DNA of 64,000 nucleotides from Bin87 sp965217175 (GTDB lineage: Bacteria > Chloroflexota > Dehalococcoidia > Lucifugimonadales > UBA3495), in NCBI GenBank assembly GCA_965217175.1, contig OZ244251.1:930001-994000 (forward strand), given 5' to 3'. Below, one piece after another: positions 33,125 to 41,168 of the stretch (position 1 is its first letter; each line of letters begins with the position of its first letter). The translations under genes were made by a program, and so were the position numbers. A model generated the notes under the pieces. That model saw only the letters and a list, made by a program, of their open reading frames with translations. It did no database searches and was not told where the DNA came from.

Positions 33125-33688
33125 GGCGCGATAATCCGGCGACGGCGTCGGAGCGCGACGAATCACGAATAGCATGACGGGTTGGCGCTGTTGAGGCGCT
33201 GGCCCGTCTTCGATTGGCTATAGGGCCCGGTCGTTAGGGGCGTCCGGTTAGGCCGCTCATGCGTACGGACTTTGTCATTGTGACCCCGTACTCGATGCGG
33301 GGGTTGGCAATCTCGATGAGGCCGAACACACGTAGACCATCCTTCGACAAGCTCAGGACGAACGGCCCGGTGGGGCCGGCCGGGATTGCCACGTCGCTGC
33401 GCTCCTCTCAATGACAGATTAAAGCGGGTACGCGCTAGGGTTAGGGCCTTTCGATTATCCCGTCATTCCGGCCTTGAGCCGGAATCCATAGGCTTCCGCC
33501 AAGGGTTCGATGGCTTCCAATGAGATTGTCCCAGGTTCCCGCTTTTGCGGGAAAGACGAGCCTGTGGACAATCAAAAGACCCTGGCGCCGGTTGTGTGTG
33601 GCCTTGATTTTCGATTGGCGGCGGGTTGATAATCTGCACGCTGCGTTCCTGACGGGGACTGAAACTGCGACGGGTGGCAGGAGAAACA
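33125..33688. repeat. Repeat-rich intergenic region
   Basis: From about 33275 there are degenerate copies of GTCATTGTGACCCCGTACTCG-like sequence, a CCTTCGACAAGCTCAGGACGA module (33342) and an ATTGCCACGTCGCTGCGCTCC module (33386). At 33460-33565 a partial MITE-like interior (CATTCCGGCCTTGAGCCGG, then TTCCCGCTTTTGCGGGAA) is present without the terminal repeats. An AGGAG at 33680 serves gpsA. Confidence 0.6.
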
Positions 33689-34717
33689 TTGGCAACTGAT
33701 TACCAACCTCGGCCCGCCGCCGTGACCACCGTGGTCGGAGCCACCACTTGGGGTACCACGCTGGGGATCATTGCGGCCAGGCTGGGTCATGCGGTGCGGT
33801 TGTTGTGCCGCACGGCTGAGGAAGCCGACGGACTGCGAAGGGATGGCGAACATATGCGTCGCCTGCCTGGATACCGATTTCCGCCGGGGCTGACGCTGGA
33901 ACACGATCCGGCGAGGGGGCTGGATGGCGCTGCCCTGATAATCGTGGCGTCGCCGTCGGACCGATTCCGGCAGAATGTGCAGCGCATCGCTGGGTCGGTG
34001 GCCGGCGACGCAGTGGTGCTGAGCGTGACCAAGGGTTTCGACCGGCCCGGCAGTCTACGCATGACCGAGGTGATGGCCCAGGAATTGCCGGGACTGGACG
34101 CCGGGCTGTTTGCCGCGCTGTCGGGGCCAAGCCTGGCCGACGAGGTGATCGCCGAAAAACCGGTGTCCATCGTGGCGGCTTCGGAAAGTGATGCCAGCTG
34201 CCGGCTGGTTCAGGACACGCTGATGTCGCCAATGTTTCGCATTTACACGAGCGACGACGTGGTGGGGGTAGAACTGGGGGGCGCGTTGAAGAACATTGTG
34301 GCGCTGGCCGGGGGCATCGCCGATGGTCTGGATGCGGGAGATAGCGCCAAGGCGGCGCTGGTTACGCGGGGGTTGGCAGAAATCAGCCGGCTGGGTATTG
34401 CCGCGGGGGCGCGTCCGCTGACGTTTGCCGGTCTGGCCGGCCTGGGTGACGTGATGGCGACGTGCGCCAGTCCCTACAGCCGCAACCGTCGTGTGGGCGA
34501 GGAGCTGGGCAAGGGCCGGCGTCTGGAGGATATTCTGGCCGGCATGGACGCGGTGGCGGAAGGCGTGAATACCACTCTGGGCGCTCTGGAACTTTCGGAG
34601 CGGCTGAACGTGGACATGCCGATCACGCGGTTGATGGCACGGGTGTTGTTCGAGGGGTTGCCGGCGTCGGATTGCATTCCTGCGTTGATGGAGAGACCGC
34701 CGCGTCCGGAGTGGTAG
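33689..34717 (+). CDS. gpsA: Glycerol-3-phosphate dehydrogenase [NAD(P)+]
   Basis: This 342-residue enzyme reduces dihydroxyacetone phosphate to sn-glycerol-3-phosphate for phospholipid synthesis. The dinucleotide loop VVGATTWGTTLGIIAAR is a variant of GxGxWGT. Others are KGFDRPG, LSGPSLADEV, VGVELGGALKNIVALAGGIADGL (with the catalytic Lys in ALKN) and GLGDVMATCASPYSRNRRVG. The preferred start is TTG 33689, with AGGAG six bases upstream; GTG 33674 is also in frame but lacks a box. plsC, which acts later in the same pathway, lies 14 kb away. Length is normal. Confidence 0.94.
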   Translation: MATDYQPRPAAVTTVVGATTWGTTLGIIAARLGHAVRLLCRTAEEADGLRRDGEHMRRLPGYRFPPGLTLEHDPARGLDGAALIIVASPSDRFRQNVQRIAGSVAGDAVVLSVTKGFDRPGSLRMTEVMAQELPGLDAGLFAALSGPSLADEVIAEKPVSIVAASESDASCRLVQDTLMSPMFRIYTSDDVVGVELGGALKNIVALAGGIADGLDAGDSAKAALVTRGLAEISRLGIAAGARPLTFAGLAGLGDVMATCASPYSRNRRVGEELGKGRRLEDILAGMDAVAEGVNTTLGALELSERLNVDMPITRLMARVLFEGLPASDCIPALMERPPRPEW

Positions 34718-35140
34718 GGGTTCGCGGCTGCTCGATCCGGCCGTCGTCGGAGGCTGACGGATTAGGCCGCCGCGCAGTCGGAACCCCAACTATCTTTACG
34801 AGGAATCGGGCGGATTGGATGGCTGCCCCGCACTGGCCCTGCTCCAACGGTTTCGCGGAGGGCAGGGCTGCGACGGTATTGCCACGTCGCTGCGCTTTTC
34901 GCAATGACAGGGGGTCCTTCGACGGGCTCAGGAGGAACGGGGGGTTCGCCCTCACCCCCGTATCAAGTACGGGGCAGGCTCCAGCCCTCTCCCATCAACG
35001 GAGAGGGGGTCCTTCGACGGGCTCAGGACGAACGGGGGGTCCAACCCTCACCCCCGTATCAAGTACGGGGCAGGCTCCAACCCTCTCCCATCAAGGGAGA
35101 GCGGCCTTTCGACAGGCGCAGGATTAGGGACGAGACAGGG
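34718..35140. repeat. Dense dispersed-repeat cluster
   Basis: It contains an ATTGCCACGTCGCTGCGC module (34880), two or three CCTTCGACGGGCTCAGGA modules (34916, 35011), two CCGTATCAAGTACGG palindromes (34963, 35055) and CTCTCCCATCAA hairpins (34988, 35084). No gene is evident between gpsA and ispH. Confidence 0.75.
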
Positions 35141-36061
35141 TTAGCGGAGTTCGCGGGGCAGGGTGAAGGTAATGTCCTCGTCGGCGCCGGTGATCAGCGA
35201 GACGCGTTCGGGTTTCAGAGCTTCGATTACGGCTTCTACCAGGACCTCGGGGGTGGATGCGCCGGAGGTGATGCCGACGCGGTTTCTGCCGTCCAGCCAG
35301 TGGGGTTCGATCTCATCGGGACCGTTGATGAGGTATGCCGGCACTCCGTTGGCTTCGGCGACCTCACGCAGGCGGTTGCAGTTGGACGAGTTTTGGGCTC
35401 CGATTACCAGCACGACGTCCACCTGGCCGGCCATTTGCGTAACGGCGTCCTGCCGGTTGGTGGTGGCGTAGCAGATGTCGTTGCGTACGACGGCGGCCGG
35501 GAACCGGTCATTGATGGCGGCGATGGCGCTGGCGGTGTCGCCGACGGACAGGGTGGTTTGGGTGATGACGGCCACCTCGGAGTCTGCCGACCAGCCGATG
35601 TCGGGATCGGCCACTTCGTCAGGCAGGGGAGACGTATCGTCGACCAGTGTCATGGGAACCTGCCCCATCGTTCCGCGTACTTCCTGATGCCCGTGGTGTC
35701 CCACCAGCAGAACGCGTTTTCCTTCGCGGTGGTACTTCTTGGCCTCGTTGTGGACGCGGGTTACCAAAGGGCACACCGCGTCGATTACTCTCAGGTTACG
35801 CAGTTCGGCACGCTGGAAATCTTCGGGCGGCGAACCGTGGGCGGAGAATACGACCAAGGCGCCGTCGGGCACTTCGTCGACCTCTTCCACCGTGATGGCT
35901 CCCTTGCGCTCCAGTTCGGCCACGACGTAGGGGTTGTGGACGATCTGGTGCTTGACGTATACGGGGGGGCCGAAACGCTCGAGGCATAGCTCCACCACTT
36001 CGATGGCCCGCACCACGCCAGCGCAAAATCCGCGGGGTGAGCTCAGTACGACTTCAACCAT
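35141..36061 (-). CDS. ispH: 4-hydroxy-3-methylbut-2-enyl diphosphate reductase
   Basis: This 306-residue iron-sulfur enzyme performs the last step of the MEP isoprenoid pathway, giving IPP and DMAPP. The three cluster cysteines are Cys13 (PRGFCAGV), Cys97 (DAVCPLV) and Cys197 (NDICYATTNRQ). Active-site His residues sit in VKHQIVHNPYVV and LLVGHHGHQEV, and the TQTTLS and TSGAST motifs are present. The catalytic Glu is in HQEVRGTMG. The start ATG 36061 has GAGG eight bases before it. It is followed upstream (same strand) by the amidohydrolase gene, 85 bp away. Confidence 0.96.
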   Translation of the reverse strand: MVEVVLSSPRGFCAGVVRAIEVVELCLERFGPPVYVKHQIVHNPYVVAELERKGAITVEEVDEVPDGALVVFSAHGSPPEDFQRAELRNLRVIDAVCPLVTRVHNEAKKYHREGKRVLLVGHHGHQEVRGTMGQVPMTLVDDTSPLPDEVADPDIGWSADSEVAVITQTTLSVGDTASAIAAINDRFPAAVVRNDICYATTNRQDAVTQMAGQVDVVLVIGAQNSSNCNRLREVAEANGVPAYLINGPDEIEPHWLDGRNRVGITSGASTPEVLVEAVIEALKPERVSLITGADEDITFTLPRELR

Positions 36062-36146
36062 TTATGACCTCAAGTGCGATCAGGGTGTATTGACGTTGCC
36101 CGTAATTCCCGCGCAACCGGGAATGACGGCAAGGTTGTCGGGATGG

Positions 36147-37322
36147 CTAGGCGCTATCGGGTTCCCAGCCCCAGGGCCGGGGACCCCAACCGGCTTCGTA
36201 CACCTGACCGCGCTTGACGGACATGACGGGCAGCACGGCGCGTTCCGAGGAGCGTCCGGTTCCCAGCACGTCGTAGACGACCCAGCTGCCGTCGACGATA
36301 TCGAGGATCGATACATCGGCCTGTTTGCCAACCTCCAGACTGCCCAGGCGGTCGCCTTCGCCGATGGCGCGAGCCGGGTTGATGGTGCACATTTCCACCA
36401 CGCGATCAAGGGTGAAGCCCATGGCCAGGAACCGGGTCATCATCTCGGTCATGCTGTGGACGGTGCGGATGCGGCCGGGAACCGTGAGGTCGGTGCTGAT
36501 GCAGTGGGGTTCTACGCCCTGATCGAGCACGCGCTCACCGATGTCGAAGCTGAAGTTGGCGCGACCGTGGGCGGTGTCGAGCCAAACGCCGCGCTCATGG
36601 GCCTCCCTGGCTTCGGGAACCAGATTGCCGTCGGTGTCCAGCACGCCGCCGGGGTTGGCGGTGAAGAAGTGGGTAACGATGTCGCCCGGCTCCATGATGG
36701 GGAGCAGTTCGCGGATGACCTCGGCGGGATAGCGCTTTTCGGTGTCGCCGATGTGAACCATCAGGGGGACGCCGGCTTCTTTAGCGGCCCGCTTGGCGAG
36801 GCGGGGCATCTCCATGCCCATTATTTCGAGAGCCGGCGAAACCATTCGGGCCTTGATGCCGCGGATGACGCCGTTGCTTTCTTCGATGACCTGTATGGTG
36901 CGTTCCAGGTCGATGCTGCTGGGCGAGAAAATGTCGGGAGTGGTGGCGAGTCCGGTGCGGCAGATGTGCAGGAAGGGGATGATCTCGGTGGCGTTGCCGG
37001 GGATGATGTGGGCCGGGAAACCGCCGTAGGTATCGCATCCGCTGCTGCCAGCATCCACCATGGTGGTTACGCCAGCGCGCACGCCGCCGACATCGGCGTT
37101 GACACCGTTGCCGTTCACGCCTTCGTAGACGTGAGTGTGGAGGTCGATGAGGCCGGGGGTGACGTATTTGCCTTTTACTTCGACAACGCGCGATGCCTGA
37201 TCAGCAGCGATGTCGGCGGCGACGGCGGCGATTTTGCCGTCTTCGATGGCTATGTCGAACGCGCCGTTCAGCCCTTGCGTGGGGTCGACAACAGTGCCGC
37301 CCTTGATCAGCAGGTCATACAT
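36147..37322 (-). CDS. Amidohydrolase/deacetylase-family metallohydrolase
   Basis: This 391-residue amidohydrolase-superfamily enzyme has a TIM barrel with a composite beta-sandwich. The first metal motif is GLIDLHTHVY; the bridging lysine is in IKARM (about residue 155); later His are in MVHIGD and VTHFF, and the final Asp in STDLTVPG. The N-terminal DLLIKGGTVVDPTQG and C-terminal GSLEVGKQADVSILD strands form the sandwich. It resembles the EF_0837/dihydroorotase-like deacetylase group rather than true PyrC. GGAGG precedes the ATG by ten bases. The substrate (N-acetyl or cyclic amide) is unknown. Confidence 0.9.
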   Translation of the reverse strand: MYDLLIKGGTVVDPTQGLNGAFDIAIEDGKIAAVAADIAADQASRVVEVKGKYVTPGLIDLHTHVYEGVNGNGVNADVGGVRAGVTTMVDAGSSGCDTYGGFPAHIIPGNATEIIPFLHICRTGLATTPDIFSPSSIDLERTIQVIEESNGVIRGIKARMVSPALEIMGMEMPRLAKRAAKEAGVPLMVHIGDTEKRYPAEVIRELLPIMEPGDIVTHFFTANPGGVLDTDGNLVPEAREAHERGVWLDTAHGRANFSFDIGERVLDQGVEPHCISTDLTVPGRIRTVHSMTEMMTRFLAMGFTLDRVVEMCTINPARAIGEGDRLGSLEVGKQADVSILDIVDGSWVVYDVLGTGRSSERAVLPVMSVKRGQVYEAGWGPRPWGWEPDSA

Positions 37323-37394
37323 GAACTGGTGCCCTCCGGTGGTATTGGGGAGTTACGGTTTATTGGTGGATGGTCTGGATACGCGGTGTGGGAT

Positions 37395-37527
37395 TTCTCA
37401 GGATGATCCTTCGACAGGCTCAGGATGATCCTTCGACAGGCTCAGGATGATCGGGGATTTGGGCTCAGGATGATCCTTCGACGGGCTCAGGATGAGCGGA
37501 GATTTGGGCTCAGGGTAATGTTCCTAT
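37395..37527. repeat. Tandem CCTTCGACAGGCTCAGGATGA modules
   Basis: The module appears three times in succession (about 37407, 37431, 37475), with a GATTTGGGCTCAGG word repeated between. There is no CTCTCCC hairpin here. It lies between prs and the amidohydrolase gene. Confidence 0.8.
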
Positions 37528-38475
37528 TTACTGGAACAGCTCGCCGACGGAGCGGCCCTCGTGGATGCGGCGGATGGCCTCTCCGAGCAGCGGCGCCACC
37601 GACAGCACGGTGAGGTTGCTGAAATTCTGCTTTTCGCTGAGGGGAACGGTGTCGGTTACAACCACCTCGGAGTAGGGGCTGTCGGCCAGGAGGCCCGGCG
37701 CGACCGATGAAAAAACCGGGTGCGTAGCACAGCAGTACACCTCGGTAACGCCGGCGTCGAGCAGGGCATTGGCGGCGTTGACGATGGTGCCGCCGGTGAG
37801 GATTTCGTCGTCGAAGGTTAGGGCGCGTTTGCCACGAACGTCGCCGATGACGTTGAGAGTCTCGGAGCGATCATCGTTGCCGGTGCGGCGCTTTTCGATC
37901 ACGGCCACGGGAATGCCCAACCGTTCGGCCATGTCGCGGGCCCGCTTGCTGATACCGAAGTCGACAGCCACCAGCACCAGGTCTTCCAGGCCTTTTTCGG
38001 CGAAGTAGTTAGACAGGATGGGTTCGGCGGTGAGTTCGTCGACGGGGATGTTGAAGAAGCCCTGGATCTGGCCGGCGTGCAAATCGAGGGTGAGCACGCG
38101 GTCGGCGCCGGCGGTTGATATGAGGTCGGCGACAAGGCGGGCGGTGATGGGCACACGGGGCTGGTCTTTCTTGTCGGTTCTGCCGTAGCCGTAGTAGGAG
38201 ACGACGGCGGTGATTCGCCCGGCGGACGCCCGGCGGCAGGCGTCCATCATGATGAGCAGCTCCATGAGGTTATCGTTGGTGGGAGCTACGGTGGGCTGGA
38301 TGATGAAAACGTCGCGCTCACGAATGTTTTCCCCGATGCGGACGAACGTGTTGTCATTGGCAAACTTGAATGCCTCGCTTTGGCCCAGCTCGATGCCCAG
38401 ATATGCGCAAACATCCCGGGCCAGTTTGGGGTGGGCGTTGCCGGAGAACACCTTTAGTTCGTTGAGCATTGACAT
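37528..38475 (-). CDS. prs: Ribose-phosphate pyrophosphokinase
   Basis: This 315-residue enzyme makes PRPP from ribose-5-phosphate and ATP. The family signature DLHAGQIQGFFNIPVDEL is present (DLHxxQIQGFF), along with NDNLMELLIMMDACRRASA, YGYGRTDKKDQPRVPI and the PRPP loop FDDEILTGGTIV. The start ATG 38475 gives MSMLNELKVFSGNAHPKLA, the correct family N-terminus; the longer frame to 38517 adds nothing conserved. AAAGGTG lies six bases upstream. Its product feeds the OPRT half of the NadD-PyrE fusion elsewhere in the window. Confidence 0.96.
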   Translation of the reverse strand: MSMLNELKVFSGNAHPKLARDVCAYLGIELGQSEAFKFANDNTFVRIGENIRERDVFIIQPTVAPTNDNLMELLIMMDACRRASAGRITAVVSYYGYGRTDKKDQPRVPITARLVADLISTAGADRVLTLDLHAGQIQGFFNIPVDELTAEPILSNYFAEKGLEDLVLVAVDFGISKRARDMAERLGIPVAVIEKRRTGNDDRSETLNVIGDVRGKRALTFDDEILTGGTIVNAANALLDAGVTEVYCCATHPVFSSVAPGLLADSPYSEVVVTDTVPLSEKQNFSNLTVLSVAPLLGEAIRRIHEGRSVGELFQ

Positions 38476-38916
38476 TGCAGCACCTTTTGATTGCGGAGAA
38501 TGAGCGGCGCCGGGCACACTCAGGCAGCATACCGGCGGATGTACGGGGTAGCCACGTCATGGTAAAGGGGCGGCCAAGGCTAGTCAACGGTTGGTTGCCG
38601 GCGATGGCGGGAGGGAGGTGGTCCTTCGACAGGCTCAGGATGAGCGGGGGATGTTGTGGGTGGGGATTGCCACGCTCACGCCGACCCTTTGCCGGCGATG
38701 GCGGGAGGGAGGTGGTCCTTCCACAGGCTCAGGATGCGCGGGGGATGTTGTGGGTGGGGATTTGCCGGGAGATCGTGCGGCGGGTGTGTTCCTCTCGTCG
38801 CGAGGCGAGTGATAATATTTGTTCAGGACGGGTGGCGCAGAAAGGGATGGGAAGGGACGGGCTTGGTTGCTGAAGGGTCCGCCTGATGCTGGAGAATCCG
38901 TCTGTAACTGGACAAT
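38476..38916. repeat. Duplicated repeat block
   Basis: Two direct copies of GCCGGCGATGGCGGGAGGGA plus GGTGGTCCTTCGACAGGCTC-type sequence and GGGGGATGTTGTGGGTGGGG lie at about 38598-38670 and 38691-38762, 93 bp apart. The rest (38770-38916) must hold the lepB promoter; no clear box was found. Confidence 0.7.
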
Positions 38917-39498
38917 ATGGAACAACGTAACTGGCTGAGGGAACTGGTAGAGGCCACGCTGATAGGCGCGTTGGTGTTCGTGGCCATTCAGGTTGCCGTG
39001 GTGAATTTTCGCGTGGAAGGTTCAAGCATGAATCCCACGCTGATGCCGGGCCATTACCTGATGGTGAACAAGCTGGTTTATTTTCAGCTGGATACGGGCC
39101 GGCTGGGGAGGATAATCCCATTCTGGCGGCCTGCCGAACCCCGGAACGCTTACTTGGGGCGTTCGCCACACCGGGGGGACGTTATCGTGTTCGACTACCC
39201 GCGGGATACGGAGCGTCAATTCGTAAAACGCATCATCGGGGCGCCGGGGGACACGGTGGCAATCGCTAACGGGTCGGTGAGCATCAATGACGAAAGGCTG
39301 GATGAACCCTATTTGAAGGTGCGGGGCAATACCGACTACGGGCCGTTGACGTTGGCCCGAGACGAGTATTTTGTGCTGGGAGACAACCGAACCGGCAGCC
39401 AGGATTCCCGAGATTGGGGCACGTTAACCGCCGACCACATCATCGGAAAGGTATGGGTGGTGTATTGGCCGCAGTCGGCGTGGGGGTTGCTAAGGTAG
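38917..39498 (+). CDS. lepB: Signal peptidase I
   Basis: This 193-residue membrane protease cleaves Sec and Tat signal peptides. It has one N-terminal helix (TLIGALVFVAIQVAVVNF), then box B EGSSMNPTL with the nucleophile Ser37, and box D RQFVKRIIGAPGD with the general base Lys104. Box E is FVLGDNRTGSQDSRDWG. Single-spanning, Gram-positive-like size. The start ATG 38917 lacks a strong ribosome-binding site. It is convergent with the Rieske ferredoxin gene. Confidence 0.95.
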   Translation: MEQRNWLRELVEATLIGALVFVAIQVAVVNFRVEGSSMNPTLMPGHYLMVNKLVYFQLDTGRLGRIIPFWRPAEPRNAYLGRSPHRGDVIVFDYPRDTERQFVKRIIGAPGDTVAIANGSVSINDERLDEPYLKVRGNTDYGPLTLARDEYFVLGDNRTGSQDSRDWGTLTADHIIGKVWVVYWPQSAWGLLR

Positions 39499-39535
39499 TG
39501 ATGGGTCGGGCGCGAAACCAGGGGAGGGTGATGGT

Positions 39536-39862
39536 CTATTCGGCCTCGATGGCTGGCCCCACCAGGACGTCATCGCCCTCGACGCGAATGGCGAACTTGC
39601 GCAATGCCTGGGTGGCAGGGGGAGTAATGGGCTTACCACTGGCCACGTCGAAGACTGCTCCGTGGAGGGGGCAAACCAACTCGCCTTCTTCCAGGTCGCC
39701 TTCGGAAAGGTTGGCGTAGGCGTGGGTGCAGATGTCGTCGCAGGCGTGAAGTTCGCCGTCGAGGTTAACCAGCAATATTTCCTCGGGGCCCACCTTGATG
39801 GATAGCATGTCGCCGGGGGGAACGTCGCTGAGTGAGGCAACTTTGACAAATTCGTCGGCCAT
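39536..39862 (-). CDS. Rieske-type ferredoxin
   Basis: This 108-residue soluble 2Fe-2S Rieske protein resembles the small ferredoxins of non-heme dioxygenase systems. Cluster ligands are Cys45-Thr-His47 (CTHAYA) and Cys64-Pro-Leu-His67 (CPLHGAVF). The C-terminal strand ALRKFAIRVEGDDVLV is typical. GGAGC lies seven bases before the ATG. No oxygenase or reductase is adjacent; it may serve as a general electron carrier or as a partner for an enzyme encoded elsewhere. Confidence 0.93.
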   Translation of the reverse strand: MADEFVKVASLSDVPPGDMLSIKVGPEEILLVNLDGELHACDDICTHAYANLSEGDLEEGELVCPLHGAVFDVASGKPITPPATQALRKFAIRVEGDDVLVGPAIEAE

Positions 39863-40466
39863 TGAAAAGCTCCTTAATTATCCGTCTGCAATCAGGCGTC
39901 TGCGGTCTTGCCGTGCCGGCGCGAACATCGGCAGGCGCCAGTAACCGTCGGCAACTTATTATATGACAAAATAGCAGGATTCCGGGCTGGGAAAGAGGCC
40001 AACATTGCGGGTTTCTTCGGGAATGGGTTACGCTTTTCGACAGGTTCAGGACGATCCATCGACGGGCTCAGGACGAACGGGGGTTCACCCTCACCCCCGT
40101 ATCAAGTACGGGGCGGGCTCCAACCCTCTCCCATCAAGGGGAGAGGGGGTCCTTCTACGGGCTCAGGACGAGCGGGGGGGTGTCACCCTCACCCCCGTAT
40201 CAAGTACGGGGCGGGCTCCAACCCTCTCCCATCAAGGGAGTGGGGGTCCTTCGACGGGCTCAGGACGAACGGGGGTTCACCCTCACCCCCGTATCAAGTA
40301 CGGGGCAGGCTCCAACCCTCTCCCATCAAGGGAGACGGGGCGGGATGCGCGCAGACAATCGGGTTGAAAGTGTTGCGGGATTGGTTGCCTATTTGGTCGG
40401 CACGTGATAGCCTGTTTGCGAAAGAGATAACGACGCCATAATGAATGGAAGGGTTCTTGTCTGGTA
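39863..40466. repeat. Large dispersed-repeat array
   Basis: Three successive blocks (about 40060-40160, 40160-40250, 40250-40340) each join CCTTCGACGGGCTCAGGACGA, CACCCTCACCC, the CCGTATCAAGTACGG palindrome and the CTCTCCCATCAAGGGAG hairpin. The blocks are nearly identical, so the array looks tandemly amplified with a period near 90 bp. Nothing else is recognised; the rpsO promoter should lie in 40380-40460. Confidence 0.8.
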
Positions 40467-40733
40467 ATGATAGACGCAGAAGTTAAGCAGGGGATTATTC
40501 AGGAATACCGCACCCACGAGTCGGACACAGGTTCCACCGAGTTGCAAGTAGCGATGCTCACGGAGCGGATTCGGCAGGTGACAGACCACCTTCGCACCCA
40601 TCGGAAAGACGTCCATTCGCGTCGAGGGCTGGTTACCATGGTGTCGAAACGGCGGCGGTTGCTCAACTATTTGAGCAGCGAGGACGTTGGGCGCTATCAA
40701 AGATTGATTGGACGACTTGGGCTGCGCCGCTAA
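40467..40733 (+). CDS. rpsO: 30S ribosomal protein S15
   Basis: This 88-residue primary rRNA-binding protein of the small subunit has the characteristic STELQVAMLTERIRQVTDHL, HRKDVHSRRGLVTMVSKRRRLLNYL and a basic C-terminus. Length is exactly that of the family. It precedes pnp on the same strand, the usual rpsO-pnp order, but with a 435-bp gap instead of the usual 100-250 bp. Confidence 0.97.
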   Translation: MIDAEVKQGIIQEYRTHESDTGSTELQVAMLTERIRQVTDHLRTHRKDVHSRRGLVTMVSKRRRLLNYLSSEDVGRYQRLIGRLGLRR

Positions 40734-41168
40734 GGCGGCTTCCACGGCGATCAGGCTCGGTGGCTGCCGTTAACCGGCGATCGCAATTGACCGACGCTTA
40801 GCCGTTGTATAAAAGCCCCATTGACGCCATTTGTTTTCCGGCATCGGCCAAACCGCGAATCACCCTTGTACGTATATGGTGTAGAGCAGTGCGCCACCGC
40901 TGACCGAAAGGTGCGATAACAGCCCGAGAAATGACGGAACCGGATCCCGCCGGGACGCCGGACGTATTGGGCGAGAAACGAAGAAGAACCGGTATGGAAG
41001 AACCGGAGGACGGGGTAGAGAAAGTCGGGGGAACCGACGCCACCAATTTCAGCCGACCGGCTGCGCGTCGCCCGATTTTCACACAGGATATCGCCGGCTT
41101 GGCATTGATATGAAGCATGGCTGGCCAGCACACCAAATCGCAAGAGAGAGGTAGAGAACACTCTGGTT
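40734..41168. other. Long rpsO-pnp intergenic region
   Basis: This 435-bp region has no dispersed repeats, unlike most gaps here. It holds GC-rich inverted segments (for example ACCGGTATGG...AACCGGAGG around 40988-41010) that could fold, and a 60-codon ORF (40931-41113) rich in Pro and Glu that I do not believe is coding. In E. coli this interval carries a terminator and an RNase III hairpin controlling PNPase; a comparable leader is possible here but not shown. Confidence 0.35.

Noticed and set aside
35934..37406. 490-codon plus-strand ORF opposite the amidohydrolase and ispH
   Set aside because: Antisense shadow; no recognisable domain, and both opposing genes have full motif sets.
40931..41113. 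60-codon ORF before pnp
   Set aside because: No ribosome-binding site, atypical composition, and no likeness to known leader peptides.
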